Shown: piece by piece, positions 1 through 9,749 of the stretch
How positions within the stretch are numbered: the stretch's first letter is position 1
Layout of the letters: the number at the start of each line of letters is the position of its first letter
Assembly: GCF_000002875.2 (NCBI RefSeq)
Contig: NC_009394.2
Span: forward strand, 434,001-498,000
DNA: 64,000 nucleotides
Direction of reading: 5' to 3'
DNA from: Leishmania infantum JPCM5
Lineage: Eukaryota; Euglenozoa; Kinetoplastea; Trypanosomatida; Trypanosomatidae
Made by a program: the position numbers and the translations under genes
The notes under the pieces: generated by a model
The model's input: the letters and a program-made list of their open reading frames with translations, nothing else
Database searches by the model: none
Told to the model about the DNA's origin: nothing

Positions 1-719
1 AGCAGTAGCAAACACTCCTTCTGCATGGTAGCGCCGCTGTGCTGGAGAAGCCCCTCGAGGACCGGTCGAAGAGCGTGCAGGCTCAGATCGGCGGCGAACG
101 CGGCCGCTGCGCATCTCTCTTGGGGCGTCACTTCGGCTGGAATGCACAGAGCGATAGAGGAGAGCGACGTTGCCGCTGCGGATGCCGCTTCTGCAGGGCA
201 GGGAGAAGGCAAGCCGTATGTGCAGTGAGGTGCCACTTGCTGCAACGCTGTGCTCAGTGCGTGGTCAAGGTTGTTGTACCGGTTTAGCTGGGCATGCGGG
301 ATCGGACACACAAACTGAATGATGATGGATGGGTAGGAAGTGCTTGAGCGCAGACGCGTGCCGTCTTCGGCACAAGATGAAGCGATGCCGGCCTCGGCAC
401 GTGGTACACGCGCATGGGTGCCACCCTCCATGCCGCTGCCGCTGCCACTCCTGGGCGCCGCCGCTCCAGTTGTCGGCGCCGTGGTAGAGCAGCTGACGGG
501 TGGCTGCGAGAGCGGCTCACCTGCGCCCTTACTTGTGTGGCCCTCCGGCAGGCTGGAAAGCTCATAAGTGCAGCCGCCGAACGTGTAGAGGCGGTGTGGC
601 GGCGCAGGGCCTGCGCTTGCCACAGTATCAGGCTTGCATTCAAAAAGCTTCAGCGCCGCCATGAGGGCGGGCAGCGGTGATGTGTTCGGTAGCCGAGTGG
701 CGTCCTTCATGAGAGGCAT
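1..719 (-). CDS. Hypothetical protein, N-terminal 239 codons (runs off left edge)
   Basis: The minus strand is open from an ATG at 719 to base 1 with no stop, and a TGA lies four codons upstream of that ATG (729-731), so this is a 5' piece of a gene whose 3' end lies outside the window. The protein begins MPLMKDATRLPN. It has a low-complexity Gly/Ser/Ala/Thr region around residues 75-115, then a more structured-looking part with the hydrophobic strand SIIIQFVCPI near residue 145, followed by Ala- and Leu-rich, probably helical sequence. I do not recognise the family. It follows uridine phosphorylase in the direction of transcription, with a SIDER-like element between them. Open length, GC-rich third positions and the strand shared with all neighbours support a real gene; the function is unknown. 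Confidence 0.62.
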   Translation of the reverse strand, partial: MPLMKDATRLPNTSPLPALMAALKLFECKPDTVASAGPAPPHRLYTFGGCTYELSSLPEGHTSKGAGEPLSQPPVSCSTTAPTTGAAAPRSGSGSGMEGGTHARVPRAEAGIASSCAEDGTRLRSSTSYPSIIIQFVCPIPHAQLNRYNNLDHALSTALQQVAPHCTYGLPSPCPAEAASAAATSLSSIALCIPAEVTPQERCAAAAFAADLSLHALRPVLEGLLQHSGATMQKECLLL

Positions 720-1094
720 GACCTGCGATCAATGTGGCGCAGCAATGCGCTCCTCATGTCTGGTCCGCACACACTGCTTGGAAGGAGTAGAGAGGAAGGC
801 GGTGGGGCGGTGGGGGATTCGCGCACGGCGGCAGAAGAACGAGCGTGGTGCCCTTTTTCTGCTTGCATAACGGCACCATCACACGGATGCGTGAGGGAGG
901 AAGAGGGAGGCGCCGCCGCCAGCGGTTCAGAGAGGACTCCGCAAAAGGGTGGTTGCGCAGTGCCCGTGCTTATCACGTGGAGTCATCGCCGCCTGCGTCG
1001 GGCCACCCTCCCCGCACGCGCGCGCGCGCAGCTCCCCCACGCGTGACGCATTTTCGCTGCGCTTCGCGTGTGCCGTCTGCTATCGCAGGCAACA
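720..1094. other. Intergenic spacer, left of the SIDER-like element
   Basis: No convincing gene is seen. The stretch is expected to hold the 5' leader of the left-edge gene on the minus strand. It contains a short CG alternation near 1018-1028. Confidence 0.5.
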
Positions 1095-1620
1095 TGTCTT
1101 TCTATGTACAACGTTCAATGTCCCTGATGACGGGGAACACACACAGCCCTCCGTGCGGTGCATCCTCAGGGGCCGGTGCACCCTCGCCCCGTGTGGGGTG
1201 AAAGCCAAGCAGCCCCCCCCCCTCTCCCTGCCAATGCCGAACCACTTCTGGTCGTGCCAGTGCTGAGTGTCTAGGACGTGGGGAGTTCAGGGCGAACTGC
1301 AACGGTGAGCACGTCTGTGCCATCCACATGATGGGCAGAGTGCCAGCGTCACTCGCACGACTCTCACTCGCCCACCTAACGACTCGCACTGCCTCCTGGC
1401 TTAAGGAACCTGAGTGCCACCTCGAGAGATGCACCAGGGCTGGCGGCCGGCATGATGTGAACGGCTGTGAGGCGGCCTGCAAGATTAGGGTTGGGTGGGT
1501 AGAGCTTGAGGCAGGTGGGGACCTGCAACGACCGCCAAGTCGGTGCACTGCTGTAGTGCGTGCCTTCGGCTGCTTCGCACCACGCGATGGAGTCTGCGTC
1601 AGGGCCGGGAGGGAGGGTGT
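1095..1620 (-). mobile_element. SIDER-like degenerate retroposon, copy A
   Basis: Read on the minus strand, this stretch aligns with 55085-55665 on the plus strand over about 0.5 kb. Shared blocks include CCATCGCGTGGTGC (1577-1590 here, 55121-55134 there), a block with the core CTCGAGGTGGC near 1420-1432, and one with the core ATGTGGATGGCACA near 1316-1330. The first two blocks resemble the two tandem copies of the ~79-bp ingi/L1Tc-type signature known from Leishmania SIDER2 elements; this is recalled, not computed. It lies about 400 bases beyond the uridine phosphorylase stop, so it probably sits in that gene's 3' UTR in sense orientation. SIDER2 copies in 3' UTRs are known to destabilise mRNAs. 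The ends are approximate. The open frame across it (1102-1881) is not taken as a gene. Confidence 0.75.
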
Positions 1621-2025
1621 GGGGTGGGGTTTCACGTGCGTCATGGCGTTGAGTAGGCGAGTAGACGTAGAGGGGGAGGGGTGGGGGCCGCACCCCCTCT
1701 CCACCCACACCCCGGCACCACGTCCAACAAGGACAAGATGACAGGAGACGAAGAGGTGGCGCACTGCACTTGAATGCAAGACAACACCAGAAGCAGAACG
1801 CATGGATGAGCGACGAGCAGCCGCTTCCCTTTCCTGGTTATGTGCTGCGCTATCCAGAGAGGGAAGTGCCGGCGGTGGCATCTGCGTGTGAGCGAGGGTG
1901 CTGGTGGTGGTGGTGGTGGAGAGGGGGGGGTGGAGTCGCGTGAAGCCTCACGGGAGAAGGAGAGGGGGACAATGACGACGACGCCCCCCTCTCCTTCTCC
2001 GACTGCGCCGGCGACGGTGGCTCGC
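1621..2025. other. 3' flank of uridine phosphorylase
   Basis: No gene is seen. On the plus strand the stretch is purine- and G-rich with a short GGT run near 1902-1917. On the transcribed strand this becomes a pyrimidine-rich 3' UTR leading into the SIDER-like copy. Confidence 0.5.
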
Positions 2026-3051
2026 TTATTCCTTTATGAGGGTCTCTAGGGCGATTGTGATGGCGCGGGAGAGCCCCTTGGCCAGCTGCTCTGGCGTCGC
2101 GAAGGTGCGATTGGTGCGAGAACGCCGCGCAATCACGACACACACCGTGCCCGCCTGGTAGCCGAGGAGGTTGCTGAGGTAGCAGAGAGCGCTGTTCTCC
2201 ATCTCGATGTTCGCGACGCGCTGCTCGCCTTCGCTGACGTTGAAGCGCAGGTCGCCGAGTTCCTCGGTGAGATGCGGGACGGTGAGGTGACCGCGAAAGC
2301 GGCCGACACTGCGACCTTGGCATCCGTAGAAGCCGCTGCCGCTGCACGTGGTTCCCACGTAGTAGGGCTGCTGCTCCGACACACCCGCCTTTCTGTTGAG
2401 AGCCGTGCAGGCGTCCACGAGACCCTGCGTGATGGCGGGTGCGGCCTTGGTTGCGTACACCTGTACCTTCCCGAGGGAGGTTGCCTGAACCTTCGCCAGC
2501 ACCTCTTTCACGTCCGCCGTGTGGTTCACCGCAGGGGGGTCGTAGTACTGGCAGGTGTTGTCCATGCCGACGGCGTACCGCGTGATGGCGAGGCAGCCTA
2601 TCTGCACCTCGTCATTCGGTGTGCCGCAGGTGCCAACGCGGATCAGCTTCACCCTCGATGGATCGAACGGCGTCTCGAGCGGGTCTGCCGGGGTATCATC
2701 CCCGACGCGAGCGCGCCATCGCCGCTTCTGCGTGTCGTACTCCTTCAGGATGTGCACCTCGTTCATCACGATCTCGATGTTGTCGGTGCCCATGCCTGTG
2801 CTCAGCACCGTCACTGGAACTCCGTGGTACGCTCCGGTAACGACCTTGATTTCACGGTGCGAGGCCTCGTAGACGATGCTGCCAGTGTCCAGGTAGGTGC
2901 TCACCATTTTCACGCGGCCTGGATCACCGACCAAGATGATGCGGTCTGCCAGGCGCTCGCTGCTGCAGGCGACGTGGTAGGTGACCCCATCCGGGGTGAG
3001 CGGAAGGTCCGGATCAACGTTGCCGAGAAAGCCACAGCCGCTGCCGGACAT
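2026..3051 (-). CDS. UP: Uridine phosphorylase (nucleoside phosphorylase family)
   Basis: 341 residues starting MSGSGCGF. The enzyme splits uridine and related nucleosides with phosphate into base and ribose-1-phosphate in pyrimidine salvage. PNP/UDP-family landmarks appear in order: GDPGR (residues 42-46, phosphate binding), STGMGTD (84-90), RVGTCG (138-143), a uracil-site-like FYGCQGR (241-247, with Gln and Arg as in uridine phosphorylases) and NIEMEN (281-286, ribose-binding Glu). These fit uridine rather than purine specificity. The reading frame continues upstream, but a pyrimidine tract and first AG place the spliced 5' end just before this ATG. Family assignment is strong; T. brucei has a characterised homodimeric orthologue. 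Confidence 0.93.
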   Translation of the reverse strand: MSGSGCGFLGNVDPDLPLTPDGVTYHVACSSERLADRIILVGDPGRVKMVSTYLDTGSIVYEASHREIKVVTGAYHGVPVTVLSTGMGTDNIEIVMNEVHILKEYDTQKRRWRARVGDDTPADPLETPFDPSRVKLIRVGTCGTPNDEVQIGCLAITRYAVGMDNTCQYYDPPAVNHTADVKEVLAKVQATSLGKVQVYATKAAPAITQGLVDACTALNRKAGVSEQQPYYVGTTCSGSGFYGCQGRSVGRFRGHLTVPHLTEELGDLRFNVSEGEQRVANIEMENSALCYLSNLLGYQAGTVCVVIARRSRTNRTFATPEQLAKGLSRAITIALETLIKE

Positions 3052-3085
3052 TATGACGGCGCTGGTAGGAAGAGGTTGCGTACTG

Positions 3086-3143
3086 CTGGTGGCATGGGAA
3101 TAGCAAGAAGGAGAGAGAGAAGGAGAGAAAGAGGGAGGGGGGC
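3086..3143 (-). promoter_or_regulatory. Probable trans-splice acceptor of uridine phosphorylase
   Basis: On the minus strand a pyrimidine-rich tract (3103-3143) is followed by the first AG at 3087-3086, 35 bases before the ATG at 3051. This is the expected layout for spliced-leader addition and supports the chosen start over the longer open frame. Confidence 0.55.
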
Positions 3144-4379
3144 TCCGGTGGACGAGGCCAACAGAGATACACAGCACACCAGAGGGCTGGATTGAGAATG
3201 ATGGTGGCCATTCCCACACATGCGTCCTGCACGGCGACGACGAGGGTGGTGGTGGTGGCGGTGGAGGGCATAATGCGGCGATGACGATACGCGGAGATGG
3301 ACCACGCCGGGCCACGTCTCACATGCATTTGCGAAAGGGCGCCAACCACTTTTCTCTTGGACAAGTGTGTATTGGCTGACCATCGCGCACGAGCACCACC
3401 ACGACACCGAGCGCGAACGGCAGCCATGACGACGGTGAGGATGATGCCGCTCCGCTTCCCGCGTTGTCTATCTTGTGTGCGTGTGTTGCGCCTTCACACG
3501 GGCAGAGAAGCGCCCTCACTCCTCCCAATAGGCGGAGAGAAGAGAGGGCGAGCCGGAGGCGGCCTCTGCACTTACATGCCTGGGCCAGGCAAGCATACAG
3601 CCACAAGGGCCAAGGGGTACACAGACGCATGGGAGCGACTGAGACGCGGAGAGGGCGAGTGGACAAGGGAGGGGGAGGGGAGAGAAGTGCACCGGCGACA
3701 CACAACGAGGGAGGCAAACAAGTTCGATCTCGATGGAGTTCCAACCGCTACGACGCTCACGGGCACGCATACACACATACACACACACATACGCAAACCT
3801 CGCGCATCTCTCTGCGAGCCGATCTCTCCCGCCTCTCTCCCTTCCTCCTTAAAAGTGAAGAGTTCCTGCCCTCGCCAGGGTGAGGTCAGTGAGGGAAAGA
3901 GAGGGAGAGACAGAGAAGGAGGGAGGCGGGGGGGGTGAGGCGCTTTATCGGGGTTGATGGGCTCCATTCTCCATCTCTTTCAAGCCTGTGATGGGTAGTG
4001 CCACCAAACGTGTTGGGCATGGCCACGTAGGCAGTGGAGAGAGGAGGCAATGAAGAGAGCGCGCAAGTGAGCGAGAGTTCGTCGTTCGGGACCCCCTGCC
4101 CAGTACGCGCCCCCTCTTCACCACGGGATGTCCTCGTGTGCTGCTCCTCGAGCCCGTCTCACCCTCCAGAGCAGGAAATCAACGAGGACAGCATCGCACA
4201 CACACACACCTACAATACACTCGCCCATCACGTGTAGCGCGTATAAGCAGTGCATGTTTTATCTATGCTGGCGAGGAGTTCAGTAGGAGGAAGGGGCCCT
4301 CCGCCCACGTGCCTCGCTCTCTTGCTTGCCCCCTCTATTTTCATTTTCTGTTCCCTTGTGTGCATGCCGGTGCGCACGC
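3144..4379. other. Intergenic spacer between uridine phosphorylase and the carrier-like gene
   Basis: No gene is seen. It holds purine runs on the plus strand (about 3660-3690 and 3890-3936) and a CA repeat at about 3770-3790. Confidence 0.5.
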
Positions 4380-5567
4380 TTATCTGGCATGGCCATCCCG
4401 GGTGCGGTCGGCCCACAGCTTCGCATACTCGTAACTGGTCGACGCCAAGACACCGTCCACAACACACGCGTTCACGCTCAGCAGCAGCCCGCTGTAGAAG
4501 CCGCGGAAGCCGCGCCTGCGGTGCAGCTGCCGAGTCACGGACCACAGCGTAGCTCCGGGGGTCACCTGCAGATTTGTTCGCACCACCAGATAGGGATTGA
4601 AGAGCACCGCGGTAGCCGCGCTCGTCGTGACGGAGGCAGCACCGTTGATGAGGACGTTGTCGTCGGAGGAGATGCACCAGCTCGGCAGACGCCATCCACT
4701 GTCCGCTGCGTCGCCCCCTCGCTGGGACGCCTTGCTCTTCTCAGAGAGCCGCTGCAGATGCGGCCCAGAGGTGTCGTAGAGGAAGCTTTTCAGCCGACCA
4801 TACATTGCCCACCATATGGCTGTCCACTGGCACCCGACGACTAGGGTTGTGCCGAAGCCGGCGAACACCGTGCGTAGGCCGCGCTCCGAGTACATGTGCT
4901 GCAGCGTCCGCCACGAGTTCATGCGCCGCGACGGGGACGCCGTCATCTGGCGGTACGCAATTATGCTAAGTGGGATGTGCACGGAGCGACACATGACGTC
5001 GGCAACGTACCCGGAGATGGCGTCGCGCGTTGCGGTGCCGTCGATGGGAACCTGCTCGCGGCCCCACTCAAAGATGCACAGGTAGATGACCTCGCTGAGT
5101 GCACAGCCCATCGAGAGGGAGCCGATGCCCTGCAGAAGGCCGCGCCACCGTCCTTCGTGCGCGAATATGTGAGAGAGGACGCCCCATGTAGTCATCGTGT
5201 TCGCTGCGGCGCTTGTCTGCTTCCGAGCAAGAGCTAGGTTCATCGGATGCTGAAGCGCCGTGCGGAGCGCGCACAGACCGAACGCGTAGCACAGGAAGGC
5301 ACCTTGATGGAGGTCTGAGTAACTACGGTTGACGCTGGTCGTGTGCTCGTGCAGCGGCGGGTCCTCTTCCACATCATGCGTGAGAAAACCAAGTGGAGAC
5401 GAGTGCGGGTGCGAGGCAGAGCTGTGCTGCTGATGCGCTTGATGGGTGTGGGTGTGGTGATGGCTATTGTGGTGGTGGTGAGGCGCGTGCACGCTGGTGC
5501 TGCCGTGGGCAGCGGAGGGCTCGTAGACGGCGCCGTCTGCTTCCATCAAGGAGGACTCGGTAAGCAT
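4380..5567 (-). CDS. Mitochondrial carrier (SLC25)-like protein, degenerate
   Basis: 395 residues from the first ATG (MLTESSLMEA); the longer frame starts with TTG. Residues 28-58 are strongly His-rich and probably disordered. From about residue 85 there are three carrier-like repeats, with degenerate PxxxxK/R elements: HPMNLALARKQ (107-117), IPLSIIAYRQ (198-207) and NPYLVVRTNLQ in the last third. The loops after them carry the usual EGRWRGLLQGIG and RGFRGFYSGLL patterns. The acidic residues of the canonical signature are missing, as in SLC25A44/A46-type outliers, so substrate and even transport activity are open. Likely site is a mitochondrial membrane. Family membership is fairly sure, subtype is not. 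Confidence 0.78.
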   Translation of the reverse strand: MLTESSLMEADGAVYEPSAAHGSTSVHAPHHHHNSHHHTHTHQAHQQHSSASHPHSSPLGFLTHDVEEDPPLHEHTTSVNRSYSDLHQGAFLCYAFGLCALRTALQHPMNLALARKQTSAAANTMTTWGVLSHIFAHEGRWRGLLQGIGSLSMGCALSEVIYLCIFEWGREQVPIDGTATRDAISGYVADVMCRSVHIPLSIIAYRQMTASPSRRMNSWRTLQHMYSERGLRTVFAGFGTTLVVGCQWTAIWWAMYGRLKSFLYDTSGPHLQRLSEKSKASQRGGDAADSGWRLPSWCISSDDNVLINGAASVTTSAATAVLFNPYLVVRTNLQVTPGATLWSVTRQLHRRRGFRGFYSGLLLSVNACVVDGVLASTSYEYAKLWADRTRDGHAR

Positions 5568-5881
5568 CTTCTCTCGTCGGGCAGTTCGTGCACTGCGGTC
5601 ACGGGAGACAACGAAGATGCGTCTGCGTCCCGTGTGTGCGTGGCGGGCGAGGAAGCGATGGCAAGCCAAGGGGGGAGGTCAAGGCGCAATGCCAGCAGCA
5701 GAGAAAGTCTCTCGCGATGCAAAATAATAATAAAAAAAAGGGTGGTGAAACAGAAATGCACACAGGCGCAGACACACGTCCGTCCATCAGCCAAGCGACT
5801 TCAGACCAAGGGGAGGTTGTGGTGGTGGGGTGCTGCACAGAGAGTAGTGCTGCGGGCAGAAGAAACGATTGGAAACCGGAA

Positions 5882-5917
<36 letters not shown>
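5882..5917. repeat. (CA)n-(TA)n compound microsatellite
   Basis: Alternating CA to about 5898, then alternating TA to 5917. The same compound type recurs at 21104-21135. Confidence 0.9.
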
Positions 5918-7253
5918 GTATACACGCACGCACGCACGCGTCTACACGTCTACATCCGCAAAGAGTGGGTGGGGCAATCTACCCAGAAGGGAACAAGAAT
6001 GAGTGTAGCAGTGGTGGTGGCGATTGCGGTCGCTGTTGAAGCTGCTGCAACGCTTACGTCTGCTGCTGATACAGCTGTCACGCTCACAGCAGGACTCGTA
6101 AATGCCTGAGAGAGCGTGTGTGCGCGCGTGCCCGCTCCTCAGCGCCGATGCAGCGCTGCGCGGAGGCTTTGAGAAGAGGAAGAGGAGACAAGAGCGCTGG
6201 AGAGCAGACGTGCGCCGTTTATGCTGCTGCGTCACAGCGAGCTCGACGGCTGCAACGTATGCTTGTGTGTTGGTGCGTGCCCGAACAGGTTCGATGCGCG
6301 CGCGCGAGGGCGCAGCAGCAGCAGCAGCAGGAGTAGCAGGAACGGATGAGGAGGGGAAGGAGGGTGGTGGAGGCGCGTTGGAATGAGGCGGGCGGGAGAA
6401 GCACGTACACACACGCAAACGCACACGGAAGCAGCACGACAAGCTGAGGTGATGAACGGCGATGGCGGATCTAACGGCAGGCGGCAGCGCTTGCTTTTCT
6501 GTGGAGGTGCTTACAGTCAGAGCGGATATAAACAAGAGACTTCGAAAGAAAAAGCAAAGAGCTGTTGAGGCGCATACGCGCAGGCGTGCGTGTGTGTCGG
6601 AGGATGAGAGGAAGGGCAGCAGAGGTTGAGCAGAGGAGATGTGATGGAGCGCGTGACGGGAGAGAGAGAGAGGGGGGACACCAGCACTCGAGATTGCACG
6701 GACTTCCTCAACAACCCCCTCCCCAAAGAAAAACAAAACAGCTACATGCGTAGATCAGCTTGTTCGACTCACTTGTTTGCGAGCTGCTGAGGCCGCGGCT
6801 GACCTCTTGCTGCGTCACTTCAGAGGAAGCACACACAAGTATCAATGCGGTCTGCATGCGGCTGGTAAAACACACGTGCACACAAACCTGGGACACGGGT
6901 GTATCCCCCGCTTCGTCAGGTAGCGCAGCTCTCTCCCACTTCTCTCTTCACACGCGCTTGTGTGTGTGCGTGTGGCTGTTCTATCGCTGCAGCTGCCATC
7001 ATTGCCACGGGAACCGTCGTTGATGTCCTTTGCGTGGTGTGCTGCTTCGCTTATGGCGCTTTAGCGCTCGCACTGCCACGGCCACATCCATCCGTGCACA
7101 TCCCCTGACAGGGACCGATAGACGTTGCTCCACAAGCGACGCTGCAAAACAACACGTAAGGGCCGTAGCCAAGCCGCGCGCAGCCGCTAAGAGGGCGCAC
7201 GCACAGAACCGACCATCGATGTTATCCGTCATTATCGCCCGATTTAAAACATA

Positions 7254-7277
7254 CCCCCCCCCCCCCCAAAAAAAAAA
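7254..7277. repeat. C14-A10 homopolymer junction
   Basis: A run of 14 C is followed directly by 10 A. Base counts in such runs are prone to sequencing error. Confidence 0.85.
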
Positions 7278-7434
7278 GAGCAGCGCACGCACGGGGCAGC
7301 AGGTAAGCCTGTCCCCCCGCACTGCCCCGTCACTGTTGGGCAAGTGCTTGCGCATATGCCGGCGTGACGAGGTGGCACACGTTTGCCCCCCTGCACACCA
7401 CCCCCTTCGCCGCACCATCTCTGCTCAAAGTGGC

Positions 7435-8583
7435 TTACTTAGTCTTCGTCGCGGGTGCCCTGCGAGTCGCCCGCTTCGGGCTGGACTTGGGTGCCGACGT
7501 CACGATGTCAGTTGTTTTTATGAACGCCTTCGCCATACCGGCCGCAGCGACAGTGTTGTTCTCCGACTTCTTCGACCGAGATCGCTTTTTCTTCAGGAGA
7601 CCAGGCGGCAGCGTGGCCAGCTGAGACTGGAAGAAGTCCGTCTTGAAGTCGATGCCGAGACTCTCGAGATAGTTGTTGTTGTCCTTCTCGGTGCGCACTG
7701 CTTTGATGAGCAGACCTACGGGATCCTTGCGACGCACGTCGTGCTTCTTCAGTGGCGCGCCCTGTGTCTTGTACGCGTAGGCGAGCGCGCGGCGGCGGCT
7801 GACCATCTGGCGCGACGGCATGCGGCGCCGCATCGTGACGGCGCGCGCGCGTACGGCCTTGCCGCCCAGCGCCATGCCATTGCACTCCTCCACCACAAGC
7901 GGTATGGCGGACTCCTTGTCGAACTCAACGTACGCAATACCGCGGGATCGATGGGTGCGCTTGCTGCGCACACAGAAGCAGTTCAGCACCGTTGCCCCAA
8001 ACTGGTTAAGAAACTTGTAGAGCTGCGGCTCTTGGAACTCAGGCGGCAGAAAGCTCAGACGCACGGCACGGTATGGCTCGACGGTGCCGTTGCTGTCGCG
8101 CTGACGAGACGCCGACGAGGATGCCTGCTTGCCGGCCCCCAGCTCGTCGTCCTCGTCGTCCGATGGAGCGCGGTCTGCCATGTCGCTAAGGTTATCCGCG
8201 TCCGAGTCGACAGCCGCGCCGCCGTTCAGCATGTCATCCTCATCGTCGCTCGAGTTTTCCTCGTCGCTCGGCGCCGGCGGTGCAGCCACTTCCTCCTCAG
8301 TCCTCTTGGCTTTCACGATCCCGCTACGCTTCAGATCTGTAGCCGCCCGCTGCTTCGCGGCGCTGCTGGTGTTCACTGTCGTCTTCTTGGCGTTCTGTCC
8401 CTTCCTGCGAGGTGCAGCACCCAGAGGGGCGTGCTTCGCTGCTGCCTTCACCGGCACGTTGACGTTCGTGGTGTGGATCGCCGCCGCGGCCGCCTTCACC
8501 GTTGACTCGGCAAAGGACAGTTTCTTGCGTTTGCCCGTCGCGGCAGCGCTGTCGGCCTTCTTCACGGTGCTCTTCGGCGGCAT
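7435..8583 (-). CDS. Nucleolar RRM protein, NOP15/NIFK-like
   Basis: 382 residues from the ATG at 8583. The N-terminus is rich in Lys/Ala, and residues 106-147 form acidic Asp/Glu/Ser patches typical of nucleolar proteins. One RNA-recognition motif covers about 173-250, with RNP2-like VRLSFL and RNP1-like SRGIAYVEF. The tail is basic (KKKRSRSKK and KSSPKRATRR patches), like nuclear/nucleolar localisation signals. This architecture (acidic-basic N-terminus, single RRM, basic tail) fits the NOP15/NIFK family, which acts in 60S ribosomal subunit maturation. The RRM is certain; the exact orthology is inferred. Confidence 0.82.
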   Translation of the reverse strand: MPPKSTVKKADSAAATGKRKKLSFAESTVKAAAAAIHTTNVNVPVKAAAKHAPLGAAPRRKGQNAKKTTVNTSSAAKQRAATDLKRSGIVKAKRTEEEVAAPPAPSDEENSSDDEDDMLNGGAAVDSDADNLSDMADRAPSDDEDDELGAGKQASSSASRQRDSNGTVEPYRAVRLSFLPPEFQEPQLYKFLNQFGATVLNCFCVRSKRTHRSRGIAYVEFDKESAIPLVVEECNGMALGGKAVRARAVTMRRRMPSRQMVSRRRALAYAYKTQGAPLKKHDVRRKDPVGLLIKAVRTEKDNNNYLESLGIDFKTDFFQSQLATLPPGLLKKKRSRSKKSENNTVAAAGMAKAFIKTTDIVTSAPKSSPKRATRRAPATKTK

Positions 8584-9749
8584 TACGAGGTGGTGGTGGT
8601 GGCGGAAAGCGGACTTTCACGCGTTCGCGTGCAGGGGTATGTGTGTGAGTGAGGCTCTGCTCGCGTGTGCGCGTAGCGATCTCTCTCCCTGTTTCTTCGT
8701 GCTGTGCAGCTGTGACTCGGACCGCCTCTTCACTGACGTGTCGTGCACACCACAGTGGTGTGCGGACAACGAACGCATAGATAGGATGGGGGAGAGAGAG
8801 GGGATTAAAGGTGCGCAGAAACAACAAGTAGCACAGCCCAGCCGGCGCCTATCGAGTGCCATCTTTTCCCTTGACTTCACATGCCCCGTTTAGCGGCGCA
8901 CAAGCGAGCGTCGCCCCCCCTCCCCCGTCTCATCTCTGGGGTGTGGGAGCGGAGGGACAGTTGGGGAGAGAGAAAGAGGACGATGAGCGCGGAGAGATGC
9001 AGCGGTGTTGCTGGCGTCGTCCTCCGTCGCCCCCTTCCTCCCTCCCGCCACCTCCTCCTTCGAACGTCTTTTTATTCTGTTAAGTACCTTGATGTTGTTC
9101 TTCGTCCACATCGCGCCCTCGCGTACGCTGTCTGCACCAACAAAACGTGGGAGCGAGCGAGGGGACGCCGCGCTGTACATCAATCAAGCGCCCACGAAAT
9201 CGATCCTACATCCACCCCCAAAGACTTTCCGCCTCCGTCTCTACGACTGTGCACCACCACCACCAACAGCGGCATCACCCGCCGTGTGGGGGACACACCG
9301 TCGCGGTGGAGAGGCAGGAGGGTCTTCGAAGGAGAGAGCAAGAGCGAGAGCGCCATCAGCTTGTGTGTGTGTGTGTGTTGCGATTCCGTGAGCGGCGCAC
9401 GCAAACCAATGAGCAGCAGAACACAGGCAAGCGGCAAAAGTGGACAGCGCCCGCAGCGCGCACACGACTGGATTCACGAGAGGTGCGAAGGCCGCGACTA
9501 GTGCTGCCCTGCACGCGCCCGCTCTCTCGCTCTCTCGTCCCCGGTGCGTGTGTGTACATGCGAGCATGCGTTCCTCCTGTACATTCCAAGCAGTTGCAGA
9601 GAACCAGGCCACTAAAAGGAGAAAGAGGGCGCATGGTGAGTGGACATTGTAGGACTGCAAGCGTGTCGAAGAGAGGGCGTGCGGGCGAGCCACGTGGACG
9701 AAGAAGCACGCACGTCAGACACGACGCACGCGACAAGTGGGAGGTGCCA
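8584..9749. other. Intergenic spacer upstream of the RRM gene
   Basis: No gene is seen. It holds a TG repeat at about 9361-9380 and purine runs on the plus strand. Confidence 0.5.

Larger units (their letters stand above)
5568..7434. other. 1.9-kb intergenic spacer with microsatellites
   Basis: No convincing gene is seen. It holds a CA repeat passing directly into a TA repeat (5882-5917), a GCA run (about 6312-6332), and a C tract followed by an A tract (7254-7277). The ORFs inside it are made of low-complexity residues. Confidence 0.5.

Noticed and set aside
284..643. 119-residue minus-strand frame at the left edge
   Set aside because: It overlaps, in another frame, the longer open frame 1-719 that has a clear start and better codon composition.
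1102..1881. 259-residue minus-strand frame
   Set aside because: It runs across the SIDER-like element, whose similarity to the copy at 55 kb is nucleotide-level; no coding sequence is expected there.
2272..3195. 307-residue plus-strand frame
   Set aside because: It is the antisense shadow of uridine phosphorylase. Similar shadows across EIF4G5, EDRF1-like, CFAP45 and RIB43A genes were dropped for the same reason.
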